Positions 54,791 to 63,641 of a DNA stretch of 64,000 nt are shown in pieces. How positions within the stretch are numbered: the stretch's first letter is position 1; every line of letters starts with the position of its first letter. A program made the position numbers and the translations under genes. The DNA is from Sediminimonas qiaohouensis DSM 21189 (GTDB lineage: Bacteria; Pseudomonadota; Alphaproteobacteria; Rhodobacterales; Rhodobacteraceae), in contig NZ_AUIJ01000002.1 in NCBI RefSeq assembly GCF_000423645.1, forward strand, positions 186,001 through 250,000, in the 5' to 3' direction. The notes under the pieces are model-generated. The model was not told the origin of the DNA, searched no databases, and saw only the letters and a program-made list of their open reading frames with translations.

Positions 54791-56343
54791 ACCACTGGAT
54801 CATCGTTCCCGTCGTTCTGCCGGCGATCCTTGCCTCGGTCATGGTGCTGTCGATGCGCAATGAACTGACGCTGCAGCGTATTTTCTCGGTGACGGGCGCG
54901 CTTGCTGTGCTGGGGATCACGATCGGGCTTGGGATGCAAGCGGCAAGCGGACAGATCCAGGTGTACGAGCTGGGCAACTGGCCTGCCCCGTTCGGCATCG
55001 TTCTGGTTCTGGACAGGCTATCGGCGTTGATGGCGATACTGACGGCGTTTCTCGCCGTGGCGGTGCTTCTTTATGCCATGGGAACCGGATGGGATACGCG
55101 CGGCAAGCATTTTCACCCGCTGATGCATTTCCAGTTGATGGGCATTTTCGGCGCCTTCCTGACCGGCGATGCCTTTAACCTGTTCGTCTTTTTCGAGGTT
55201 CTTCTGATCGCGTCTTACGGGTTGATGATCCATGCCGGCGGGACGATGCGGCTGCGCGCGGGGCTTCAATACGTCGTCTATAACCTGTTGGGCTCCACGC
55301 TTTTCCTGTTTGCATTGGGGACGCTTTACGGGGTGACCGGGACGCTCAACATGGCCGATCTCGCCGTGCGGATCGGTGAAATCCCTGCGGATGAGGCCGG
55401 GCTTGTTCGTGTCGGCGCGATCCTGCTGCTGCTTGTTTTTTCGATCAAGGCCGCGCTGCTGCCCTTGCATTTCTGGCTGCCCGAGACCTATGCCCGCGCG
55501 CCTGCGCCGGTGGCGGCCCTTTTTGCCATCATGACCAAGGTCGGGGCCTATGCGATCATCCGGGTCTTCACCCTGATTTTCGGTCCTGATCTGAGCGCAA
55601 CCGCGAGCCTGATCGGCCCCGTGGTAAACGTGGCGGCGCTGCTGACATTGACCGTGGGGATGATCGGCATTCTCGGGGCACAGAACCTGGGGCGACTGGC
55701 CGCGTTTGCCGCGATCGCCTCGATGGGGACGCTTCTGATCGCTGTTGCCGGGTTCACGCCCGAGGCAACCTCGGCCGCGCTTTATTATACGATGCATTCC
55801 ACTCTGGGCGGTGCGCTATTGTTCATGACGGTTGACCTGGTACGCGAGTATCGCGGAGCGTGGGCCGGCTCCTTGCTTCCGGGGCCGCGCATGGCCCATC
55901 ACGGCATGATCGCGACACTGTTCTTCGGGGCGGCGATAGCCACCGCCGGCTTACCGCCATTGTCGGGCTTCGTTGGCAAGCTGATTGTTCTGGACGCGCT
56001 GAGAGATGCGCCGCAAGCGGCGCTGATCTGGGCGGTGGTGTTGGGCACGTCGCTGATTGCCGTGTTGGGGTTTGCACAGGCGGGCAGCACCGTGTTCTGG
56101 AAGCCGGCCCCCGTTGGGGCCCCTGCCCCTGAGCCACAGGAAGGCACCACCGCGCCAAGCGGCCTGCCACAGGCGAGCACGCATCCAGCGCCGGCGCTGG
56201 CGTTCTCGGTGGTCTTTGGCCTACTCTTTGCGGTGGCAGGATTGGCGGCCCTGGCAGGGCCTGTCACCGGCTACCTGGCGCAAACCTCGGCGCAGCTGTT
56301 TGCGCCGGATGCCTATATCACCGCCGTCATGGCCGCGCGATGA
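54787..56343 (+). CDS. mrpD: Mrp antiporter subunit D
   Basis: This 518-residue NuoM/N-type proton-translocating subunit shows KAALLPLHFWLPETYARAPAPVAALFAIMTKVGAYAIIRVF and GRLAAFAAIASMGTLLIAVAGFT. Near the end a Pro/Ala-rich loop (PVGAPAPEPQEGTTAPSG) is inserted before the last helix. The overlaps with neighbours (ATGA) are as expected. Confidence 0.95.
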   Translation: MNHWIIVPVVLPAILASVMVLSMRNELTLQRIFSVTGALAVLGITIGLGMQAASGQIQVYELGNWPAPFGIVLVLDRLSALMAILTAFLAVAVLLYAMGTGWDTRGKHFHPLMHFQLMGIFGAFLTGDAFNLFVFFEVLLIASYGLMIHAGGTMRLRAGLQYVVYNLLGSTLFLFALGTLYGVTGTLNMADLAVRIGEIPADEAGLVRVGAILLLLVFSIKAALLPLHFWLPETYARAPAPVAALFAIMTKVGAYAIIRVFTLIFGPDLSATASLIGPVVNVAALLTLTVGMIGILGAQNLGRLAAFAAIASMGTLLIAVAGFTPEATSAALYYTMHSTLGGALLFMTVDLVREYRGAWAGSLLPGPRMAHHGMIATLFFGAAIATAGLPPLSGFVGKLIVLDALRDAPQAALIWAVVLGTSLIAVLGFAQAGSTVFWKPAPVGAPAPEPQEGTTAPSGLPQASTHPAPALAFSVVFGLLFAVAGLAALAGPVTGYLAQTSAQLFAPDAYITAVMAAR

Positions 56344-56855
56344 CGACGGAAAGGGGATCGATTATGATACGCAAATTCCTGCCTCACCCGTGGTTAACGC
56401 TTCTGCTGGTCGTGGTGTGGCAGATGCTGGTCAACACGCTGACCCTGGGCAACCTGGTGCTGGGGTTGATCCTTGGGTTGACGATCCCGATCCTGACCGC
56501 GCCGTACTGGCCCAACCGGCCGCGCTTGCGCAGTCTGCCGCGCATCGTCGAATACATCGTGATCGTTCTTTGGGATATCATCGTCGCCAATGTCCAGGTC
56601 GCCGGCGTGATCTTGTTCAAACGCAATGCCGACACCCGCCCCGCGTGGATCGACATACCGCTCAAGCTGCACACACCCGAAGCCATCACCGTTCTGGCCG
56701 GCACGATCACCATGACACCTGGCACCATTTCCAGCGATCTGTCGGCCGATGGTCATACATTGCTTGTGCACTGCCTGCACGCCCCTGACCCGGACGCCGT
56801 GCGCGCGCAGATCAAGTCGCGATACGAACGCCGCCTGATGGAGATCTTCGAATGA
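56340..56855 (+). CDS. mrpE: Mrp antiporter subunit E
   Basis: This 171-residue subunit starts MTTERGSIMIRKFLPHP (ATG 56340 overlapping mrpD; ATG 56364 with GGGG is an alternative). It has the MnhE pattern: LVVVWQMLVNTLTLGNLVLGLILGL, RIVEYIVIVLWDIIVANVQVAGVIL, and a cytoplasmic LAGTITMTPGTISSDLSADGHTL core. Confidence 0.93.
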   Translation: MTTERGSIMIRKFLPHPWLTLLLVVVWQMLVNTLTLGNLVLGLILGLTIPILTAPYWPNRPRLRSLPRIVEYIVIVLWDIIVANVQVAGVILFKRNADTRPAWIDIPLKLHTPEAITVLAGTITMTPGTISSDLSADGHTLLVHCLHAPDPDAVRAQIKSRYERRLMEIFE

Positions 56856-57121
56856 TCCAGTTTGCCCTACTTTTTGCCCTGGGATGTTTCGGCTTGGCGA
56901 TCTTGATCAACCTTTACAAGATCATCACGGCGCCGGGCATCGGGGATCGCATCCTTGCCCTTGATACGCTGGCGATAAACGCGATCGCACTTATCACGCT
57001 TTACGGGATATGGATGGAAACCGCGATGTATTTCGAGGCGTCGATGATCTTCGCGATGACCGGCTTCATCTCGACCGTGTCCTACACGCGCTTCATTCTG
57101 CGCGGCGACATCATCGAATGA
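56852..57121 (+). CDS. mrpF: Mrp antiporter subunit F
   Basis: This 89-residue three-helix protein has LFALGCFGLAILINLYKIITAPGIGDRILALDTLAINAIALI, carrying the conserved DRILALD acid pair. It overlaps mrpE and mrpG by four bases each. Confidence 0.94.
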   Translation: MIQFALLFALGCFGLAILINLYKIITAPGIGDRILALDTLAINAIALITLYGIWMETAMYFEASMIFAMTGFISTVSYTRFILRGDIIE

Positions 57122-57513
57122 CGGAGGGCACCATGATTGTCGATATCCTTATAAGCGCCTTTTTGGTCATTAGCGGCATATTCGGGCTGGTTGGCTCGGT
57201 CGGGCTGATCAAGCTGCCGCACCCGATGATGAGGCTGCATGCGCCAACCAAGGCCACGACCCTGGGCGTCGGGGGGGCCTTGATCGCATCACTGTTGTAT
57301 TTCTATTTCGTAGCGGGGCGGTTTTCCTATCACGAGTTGATGATAACGCTGTTCCTGTTCCTGACTGCACCGATCACCGGGAATTTCATCGCCAAGGTGC
57401 ATATCCACCGGCACGAGACGCGCGACAGCCTGCCAAGCACCGGCAGCGAACGGCCCTGGGCCACGTTCGAGAGCGACGAGGACCGCATCCGCGCCGAGGG
57501 GCATGAGCTTTAA
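57118..57513 (+). CDS. mrpG: Mrp antiporter subunit G
   Basis: This 131-residue protein starts MTEGTMIVDILISAFLVISGIFGL (ATG 57118 overlaps mrpF; ATG 57133 is possible). It has LIKLPHPMMRLHAPTKATTLGVGGALIAS, the MnhG signature, and an acidic tail (WATFESDEDRIRAEGHEL). It ends four bases into the glycerate kinase gene on the opposite strand. Confidence 0.94.
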   Translation: MTEGTMIVDILISAFLVISGIFGLVGSVGLIKLPHPMMRLHAPTKATTLGVGGALIASLLYFYFVAGRFSYHELMITLFLFLTAPITGNFIAKVHIHRHETRDSLPSTGSERPWATFESDEDRIRAEGHEL

Positions 57514-58763
57514 CCCTTGATCCAACGGCCAAGCGCAAGCACCTGCAGATCGGCCACATTCGTACCTGTTGCGCCGGTCACCCACAGATCGTCGGACAGG
57601 GCAAGCGCATGGTTGCTGTCGTTGTTGGCCAACAGCGCGGCCGCATCGCCCCCTGCCGCCTTGATCCGCGCAATACTGCCGTGATCGACCAGCCCACCGG
57701 CGGCATCGGTAGGCCCGTCCCGGCCATCCGTGCCCCCGGACAGGAACGCAAATACCCGCCCCTGCTGGGAGGCCAGCATTGCCACCCTGAGCGCCAGTTC
57801 CTGGTTGCGCCCGCCCCTGCCCTGTCCGCGCAGGCGCACTGTCGTTTCCCCGCCAAACAGGACCACGCCCCCGGGCCCATCGAAATACGACAGGACCACC
57901 TGCGCGGCATCGGCCACGTCCCCCATCAGCGGGTCGTCGCGCATGCGCGCGCCAGGCGTGGCCGCCGCCATCGCGGCAACTGACGCCGCATTGCCCCCGA
58001 TCACGCGGTTATCCGCCAATACGGGCCCGGCTTCGCCCTCATCCGGTGCGCTCAGCAGGGATTGCACGGACGCGGGCAGATCCGGCCACACGCCAAGGCG
58101 ATGCGCCACATCCCGCGCCGCCGCGCGATCCGCGATTGGCGGCGCCGTTGGGCCGCTGGCTACGACGCGCGGATCGTCCCCCACGACATCCGACAGGATC
58201 AGCGCCGCAACCTGTGCGGGGGCCGCCAACCGCGCCAAGCCGCCCCCCTTTAGCCGCGACAGGGCCTGCCGCACGATATTGGTCTCGGTGATATCGGCCC
58301 CGCTGGCCAACAGCAGCCGATTGACAGCGATCTTGTCGTCCAGCGTCATCCCCGCAAGCGGGGCCGGCAACATGGCAGAGGCGCCGCCCGATACGAGCAC
58401 GATAAAGACATCCTCGGGCGTCAGCGCGCCTGCCATCGCCTCCAACTTCTGCGCCGCATCGGCGCCGTGCGCGTCAGGCACCGGGTGCCCCGCCGCCATG
58501 ACCTCGGCCCCGCGCACGGGGGCTACGTTCTCGCGGTTGGTGATGATCAGCGCGCGGCGGGGCGAAAGCAGTGCCATCGCTTCTTCGGCCATGCCGACGG
58601 CTGCCTTGCCGATAGCGGCAAGGTATAGCGCACCGCCCGGGCCAGGCATCGGCACATCGGCCTTGCCCAGGGCCTTGCGCACCGCCACGGCCGGATTGGC
58701 CGCGTTCAACCCCGCCTGAAACGCCGCTGCGCAGGTTGCGCGCAAAGATTCGGTTTCACTCAT
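57510..58763 (-). CDS. Glycerate 2-kinase (MOFRL family)
   Basis: This 417-residue enzyme starts MSETESLRATCAAAFQAGL. The N-terminal DUF4147 half has AIGKAAVGMAEEAMALL, LVSGGASAMLPAPLAGMTLDDKIAVNRLLLASGADI in parts, and LSDVVGDDPRVVASGPTAP. The C-terminal MOFRL part has LRGQGRGGRNQELALRVAM, AFLSGGTDGRDGPTDAAGG and VTGATGTNVADLQVL. It makes 2-phosphoglycerate from glycerate in the serine/glycolate pathways. The alternative name (hydroxypyruvate reductase TtuD) is historical. Confidence 0.93.
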   Translation of the reverse strand: MSETESLRATCAAAFQAGLNAANPAVAVRKALGKADVPMPGPGGALYLAAIGKAAVGMAEEAMALLSPRRALIITNRENVAPVRGAEVMAAGHPVPDAHGADAAQKLEAMAGALTPEDVFIVLVSGGASAMLPAPLAGMTLDDKIAVNRLLLASGADITETNIVRQALSRLKGGGLARLAAPAQVAALILSDVVGDDPRVVASGPTAPPIADRAAARDVAHRLGVWPDLPASVQSLLSAPDEGEAGPVLADNRVIGGNAASVAAMAAATPGARMRDDPLMGDVADAAQVVLSYFDGPGGVVLFGGETTVRLRGQGRGGRNQELALRVAMLASQQGRVFAFLSGGTDGRDGPTDAAGGLVDHGSIARIKAAGGDAAALLANNDSNHALALSDDLWVTGATGTNVADLQVLALGRWIKG

Positions 58764-59031
58764 GCCGCGCGTCCCTTCCCTTGTATCCGCCGAAACAGAT
58801 CGCACGGCCCTGCCCGGCAATCAATCATCCAAGGCCACCACCAGACCATTGGCCGAGTGGGGGATTATCCGAATAGATGCGGATTTGTCGTTCTCCTTTG
58901 ATACATCGCGATTAAGGCATAGGATTAACCCAATGCCCACGACGTGCTGCGGCTCGTTCCGGGCGCGGGGCGGTAGAGGCCGCAACTCAGACAAACTGCC
59001 GATCCGTTGGATCGACGAAAGGGAAGTAGAG

Positions 59032-60183
59032 ATGTTCACCAAGAAACTGGATCTGTTCTCGATTCTGGGGTTTCGCGTCAGCCTGGATTTTTCATGGTTC
59101 CTGCTGGCGGTTCTGATCGTCTGGTCGCTGTCAGAGGCGTATTTCCCAAGCGTCATAGAAAACCTGCCGCACGAGACCGCAGTTGTTATGGGACTAGGCG
59201 GTGCCGCAGGGTTTTTCTTTTCGATCATTTTCCACGAGTTCTCGCACGCTCTTGTCGCGCGGCGCTACGATATTCCCATTTCCGGGATCACGCTTTTCAT
59301 ATTTGGCGGCGTGGCCGAAATGGAAAAAGAGCCGCCAAGCGCCAAGTCCGAGTTCTTGATGGCGATTGCGGGGCCGATTGCCAGTTACGTCCTGGCCGTC
59401 CTGTTTTATGCCGGTGCCTACGTGCTGCCGTCGGCGACACCTGACGCTCCGCTGGCCGCGGTTTTCTTCTACCTCGCACTGATCAATACGGTTTTGGCAA
59501 CGTTCAACCTCCTCCCCGCGTTCCCGCTTGATGGGGGGCGGGTGTTTCGTGCGGCTGTCTGGTGGTGGACGGACAACCTGCAAAAGGCCACCAGCATGGC
59601 CGCGATGACGGGGCGAATTCTGGGTACGATGCTTATGGCGCTTGGTGTGTTGAGCGTCATTGGCGGCGCGTTTGTCGCCGGGATGTGGCAAGCGCTTATC
59701 GGTTTGTTCATAATCGGCGCCGCACAATCTTCCGAAGTTCAGATGGTGATGAAAACCCTGCTACAGAATGTGCCGGTGAGCCGTCTCATGGTTGCCGATC
59801 CGGTGGCCGTGCCATCGGATACGCCCGTCGCCGATATGATCGAGCAGTACTTCTACCGCTTCAGCCACAAGGTGTTTCCCGTGGTGCGCGACGATACGCT
59901 GTTGGGGTCGGTGCGGCTCCACGATGTTGGGCAAATCCCCCATGAGGAGCGCAAGACGCTGACAGCGGGGCATGTCCTGTCGCGCGACAGCCTTGACAGA
60001 ACGGTCACACCCGAAAGTTCAGTGCTGGATGCGCTGGACCTCATGCAAGAGCACAACACCAGCCGCCTGATGGTTACCCGAAACGGAACCCTCAAGGGGA
60101 TGCTGACCATGCGCGATATCATGAACTATGTTACCATCCGTCAGGAGATTGGTGCCGCTGCTGATACCCCGCGAAGGGCATGA
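59032..60183 (+). CDS. Site-2-type metalloprotease with two CBS domains
   Basis: This 383-residue membrane protease starts MFTKKLDLFSILGFRVSLD after GGGAAG. It has the zinc motif HEFSH (FHEFSHALVAR) in one helix and AFPLDGGRV in another, as in the S2P/M50 group, and a C-terminal pair of CBS domains (VSRLMVADPVAVPSDTPV, and LDRTVTPESSVLDALDLM to TLKGMLTMRDIMNY). The CBS pair may sense adenosine nucleotides. The longer upstream frame has no start signal. It is the first of three genes reading rightward, in a 268-bp spacer opposite the glycerate kinase. Confidence 0.9.
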   Translation: MFTKKLDLFSILGFRVSLDFSWFLLAVLIVWSLSEAYFPSVIENLPHETAVVMGLGGAAGFFFSIIFHEFSHALVARRYDIPISGITLFIFGGVAEMEKEPPSAKSEFLMAIAGPIASYVLAVLFYAGAYVLPSATPDAPLAAVFFYLALINTVLATFNLLPAFPLDGGRVFRAAVWWWTDNLQKATSMAAMTGRILGTMLMALGVLSVIGGAFVAGMWQALIGLFIIGAAQSSEVQMVMKTLLQNVPVSRLMVADPVAVPSDTPVADMIEQYFYRFSHKVFPVVRDDTLLGSVRLHDVGQIPHEERKTLTAGHVLSRDSLDRTVTPESSVLDALDLMQEHNTSRLMVTRNGTLKGMLTMRDIMNYVTIRQEIGAAADTPRRA

Positions 60184-60290
60184 CGGGCCAAGGACCATTC
60201 GAGATGAGGGATAGAGCGAACGCGACGGAGGTTGGTTGAGAGGGCGAAATGCCCGCCTGTGAACAACATATCAGATAAGGTGCGTAGCCC

Positions 60291-60941
60291 ATGGCCCCAC
60301 AAAAGCAGACCGTATTCGTAGGCACGTTGGCGCTTGAGGGGTATCTGCGTCTTCCCGCAGACCCGCTTGGGGTGGTGATCTTTGCCCATGGCGCCGGAAG
60401 CAGCCATTTGAGCACCCGCAACAACCATGTGGCCGACGCCCTGGGCAAACGGGGCATCGCCACGCTTCTTTTCGATCTGCTGACCGAGGACGAAGCGCGG
60501 GACCGGGCGAATGTATTCGATATCACGCTTCTGAGCGCGCGGGTCATTGATGCTATCGCCTGGGCGAAAGCCAACGCGCAGATCGGATCGCTGCCCATCG
60601 GTCTTTTCGGGTCCAGCACAGGCGCCGCGGCGGCGCTTGTCGGGGCGGCGAATGCCCCCTCGGACATACAGGCAGTGGTATCGCGAGGCGGACGCCCTGA
60701 TATGGCCGATGCGGCCCTCCCGAATGTAAAGGCGCCCGTTTTGCTGATCGTCGGAGGGGCGGATTATCAGGTTATCGAGCTGAATGAACAGGCGGCCAAG
60801 CGCCTGACGTGCCCCTACAAGCTTGAGATAATCCCGAACGCCACGCACTTGTTCGAAGAGCCCGGCGCACTGGAGCAAGTGGTGGAGATCGCCGGGGACT
60901 GGTTCGAAACAAACCTGACAACGGACAGGACGCAATCATGA
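60291..60941 (+). CDS. Dienelactone-hydrolase-like alpha/beta hydrolase
   Basis: This 216-residue protein starts MAPQKQTVFVGTLALEG. It has the oxyanion loop AHGAGSSHLSTRN, nucleophile elbow GLFGSSTGAAAA (GSSTG), acid VGGADYQV and His NATHLFEE. This type is often paired with, or fused to, a phosphoribosyltransferase in stress-response gene groups. The substrate is unknown. It overlaps the next gene by four bases. Confidence 0.85.
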   Translation: MAPQKQTVFVGTLALEGYLRLPADPLGVVIFAHGAGSSHLSTRNNHVADALGKRGIATLLFDLLTEDEARDRANVFDITLLSARVIDAIAWAKANAQIGSLPIGLFGSSTGAAAALVGAANAPSDIQAVVSRGGRPDMADAALPNVKAPVLLIVGGADYQVIELNEQAAKRLTCPYKLEIIPNATHLFEEPGALEQVVEIAGDWFETNLTTDRTQS

Positions 60942-61612
60942 GCGGCTTTTTCAATCGTACCGAAGCTGGCAAGGCTCTTGCCAAGGCGCTTGCAGACAGG
61001 GACTTCCACGATCCTGTCATATTGGCGCTGCCGCGCGGAGGGGTACCCGTGGGGATCGAGTTGGCGCGGGAATTGCACGCGCCGATGGACCTGGTCATGG
61101 TCCGCAAGGTTGGCGCCCCAAGGCAGCCGGAACTGGCCGTCGCCGCCGTGGTTAATGGCGACAGCCCTCAGATCGCGATCAACGAAGCCATTGCCGCGCA
61201 TCTTGGCCTGTCACATGACGAGATCGAGCGCATGGCGCGGCCCCAGTTGGACGAGATACAGCGGAGAAGAGCGAAATACCTGAAGGGCCGCACCCCTGTC
61301 GCCATTGAGGGGCGAACGGCCATCGTCGTGGATGACGGCATAGCAACCGGCGCAACCATGCGCGCGTCCCTCAAGGCGATAAGACAACGCGCGCCGGCGA
61401 ACCTGATCCTGGCGGTGCCGGTCGCGGCGCGCGACGCGCTGAATGATATCCGCAAGGATGTAGATGAGGTGGTTTGCCTTCTCGAGCCCAGGGAACTCCT
61501 CGCGATCGGCGCCCATTACTCCGAGTTTGGACAGACCACGGACGAGGAAGTCATGCGCCTGATGGACGAGGCCGCCACGTTTGCTCGGAAAACCGGCCGT
61601 GAAACCGAATGA
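60938..61612 (+). CDS. Phosphoribosyltransferase family protein
   Basis: This 224-residue type I PRTase-fold protein starts MSGFFNRTEAGKALAKALA. The PRPP loop is IVVDDGIATGATM, and LALPRGGVPVGIELARELHAPMD is the typical first strand of the ComF-like/PF00156 subgroup that lies beside dienelactone hydrolases. The base acceptor is unknown. It ends 150 bp before a tRNA on the other strand. Confidence 0.88.
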   Translation: MSGFFNRTEAGKALAKALADRDFHDPVILALPRGGVPVGIELARELHAPMDLVMVRKVGAPRQPELAVAAVVNGDSPQIAINEAIAAHLGLSHDEIERMARPQLDEIQRRRAKYLKGRTPVAIEGRTAIVVDDGIATGATMRASLKAIRQRAPANLILAVPVAARDALNDIRKDVDEVVCLLEPRELLAIGAHYSEFGQTTDEEVMRLMDEAATFARKTGRETE

Positions 61613-61762
61613 CGTGTTGAGATAGCCAGCCGCGCGGATGCGCACTTGGGATAGCTCATATTGCTTTCATATGTACAGCAGGCGCGCCAAAGCAGCCGCG
61701 ATCTGTACGGCAATGCGAACGCAATTCGCAGAGGGCTCAAGCGGCTGATATCAAGAAATAAA

Positions 61763-61838
61763 TGGTGCCCCCACACGGACTCGAACCGCGGACCTACTGA
61801 TTACAAATCAGTTGCTCTACCAGCTGAGCTATAGGGGC
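61763..61838 (-). tRNA. tRNA-Thr (TGT)
   Basis: On the minus strand GCCCCTA pairs with TGGGGGC (one G-T pair), the D arm is AGCTCAGCTGGTAGAGC, the anticodon stem ACTGA/TCAGT closes TTTGTAA with anticodon TGT, and the T arm has GGTTCGAGTCC. CCA is encoded. Confidence 0.95.
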
Positions 61839-61890
61839 GCCGGGCAGTCGTTTACGCAAAGCTGCGCGTTGGTGCAAGGGGCAATCCGCG

Positions 61891-63555
61891 CTAGCGGTTG
61901 GCGCGTGCAAGTAGGCCGACAGCGGCGAGGCCCACGCCAATCACCAGGATCGCGGCCGGGGCTGCGTCACCGAGGTTCTCAAGGCTCGCCTGATCGTGCA
62001 CGCGGGTGGCCAGGGTGTTGAAGTTGAAGGGGCGCAGCAGCAGCGTCGCGGGCAATTCCTTGACGCAGTCCACGAACACCAGCAACAGCGCCGAGCCGAT
62101 CGAGCCTCGGATCAAGGGATAGTATACCTGCCCCAACACCTGCCCCTGCGTGCGCCCCAGGGACCGCGCGGCCATTGGCAGGCTGGGCGACACGCGCCCC
62201 ATGGCCGCATCCGCCGCCCCTTGCGCGATTGCGAAGAACCGCACCGAATACGCCAGAACCAGCGCCGTGGCGGAGCCGGTCAGCACCAAGCCGATGTCAA
62301 TGCCGCTCACCGCTTCGACCGTATCCGCGATTCTGTGGTCCAGGGCGGCCAACGGGATTAGAATGCCAACCCCCAGAACCGCGCCGGGCGCAGCATAGCC
62401 GATGGTCGTCAGCGGGAGCAACGTGCGCGGCAACCCCCTGCCCGACAGGCGCACACCATACACCATGAAAACGCCTGCCATCACCGTCAGCACGGCGGCG
62501 GCCCCGCCCACCGTCAGGGTGTTGGCAAGCGCGCCCACAAGCGCCGGATCGGCCCAACGTCCGGCGTTGGCCAACGCGTGACGCAAGATCACCCCGGCCG
62601 GCAAGACAAAGCCCATCACGAACGGCGCAAGGCAGGCCAATGTCGCGATGAACGCCGTCGCCCCGCGCAATTGCACCCGCGCCACCGGGCGATGCGTGCG
62701 CGAGAGGTTGAAAAACCGGATGCGCCGGCGGCTGCTTTTCTCCAAGGTGACCAGAACGATTACCAGCACCAGAACGACACATGCGATCTGCGCTGCGCCC
62801 CCTGCGTTGTTGCTTTGCAGCCAGACACTGAAAATTCCCGTCGTCAGGGTCTGCACCGCGAAATAGTCCACGGTGCCGAAATCGTTCACCGTCTCCATCA
62901 TGACGATGGCCATACCCGCCGCGATGGCAGGGCGCGCCAGCGGCAGCCCGACGCGGACGAACCGCCTCCAGGCGCTGGCGCCCAACGACATCGCCACCTC
63001 CTCGGAGGCGCCCGATTGTTCGCGAAACGCGGCCCGCGCCAGCAAGTAGACGTAAGGATATAGCGCGGCCGAAAGGACAATCACCGCCGCCCCGAGCGAT
63101 CGGATCTCGGGAAACCAGTAGTCGCGCGCGCTCTGCCAGCCCATCAACCCGCGCAGCGCGGTTTGCACGGGGCCCGCGTATTCCAGCAGATCGACCAGCG
63201 CATAAGCCCCCACATAGGCCGGAATCGCCAGCGGCAGCAAAAGCAGCCACTCCAACCACCGCGACAGGGGAAACCGGTAATGCGTGATGATCCACGCCGC
63301 CCCTGCCCCGACCATGCCCGACAGAACACCCACCGAAAGCATCAAGATGACCGTGTTGCGCAAGTAACGCGGAAGCGTGGATGACAGAAGGTGCGGCCAG
63401 ATATTGTCGGACGGCGAAAACGCGATCCACACCACCGACGCGATCGGCAACAGCACAATCGCTGCGATCACCGCCGCCCCCAAGGACCAAAGCCCGCCGC
63501 CGGCACCGCCGCGCCGCTTGCGCTTGCCCGGTTCTGTCGCCATGATATCGCTCAT
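61891..63555 (-). CDS. Iron(III)-type ABC transporter permease, double domain
   Basis: This 554-residue permease starts MSDIMATEPGKRKRRGG (ATG 63555 with AAGGG; ATG 63561 lies two codons upstream). It has two BPD_transp_1 halves, about 12 helices in all, and the two EAA loops EQSGASEEVAMSLGASAWRRFVRVGLPLARP and AAMGRVSPSLPMAARSLGRTQGQVLGQVYYPLIRG in parts, as in FbpB/ThiP-type permeases for Fe3+ or thiamine. The binding protein and ATPase are not in view. Confidence 0.9.
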   Translation of the reverse strand: MSDIMATEPGKRKRRGGAGGGLWSLGAAVIAAIVLLPIASVVWIAFSPSDNIWPHLLSSTLPRYLRNTVILMLSVGVLSGMVGAGAAWIITHYRFPLSRWLEWLLLLPLAIPAYVGAYALVDLLEYAGPVQTALRGLMGWQSARDYWFPEIRSLGAAVIVLSAALYPYVYLLARAAFREQSGASEEVAMSLGASAWRRFVRVGLPLARPAIAAGMAIVMMETVNDFGTVDYFAVQTLTTGIFSVWLQSNNAGGAAQIACVVLVLVIVLVTLEKSSRRRIRFFNLSRTHRPVARVQLRGATAFIATLACLAPFVMGFVLPAGVILRHALANAGRWADPALVGALANTLTVGGAAAVLTVMAGVFMVYGVRLSGRGLPRTLLPLTTIGYAAPGAVLGVGILIPLAALDHRIADTVEAVSGIDIGLVLTGSATALVLAYSVRFFAIAQGAADAAMGRVSPSLPMAARSLGRTQGQVLGQVYYPLIRGSIGSALLLVFVDCVKELPATLLLRPFNFNTLATRVHDQASLENLGDAAPAAILVIGVGLAAVGLLARANR

Positions 63556-63641
63556 GCGCATCCCTTGCCCGAAAGCGGTTCAACTGTCCAGAAAAGAGCA
63601 TATATTGCCGCGCATGCAGAACCTCAATCCATGGGAATAAC

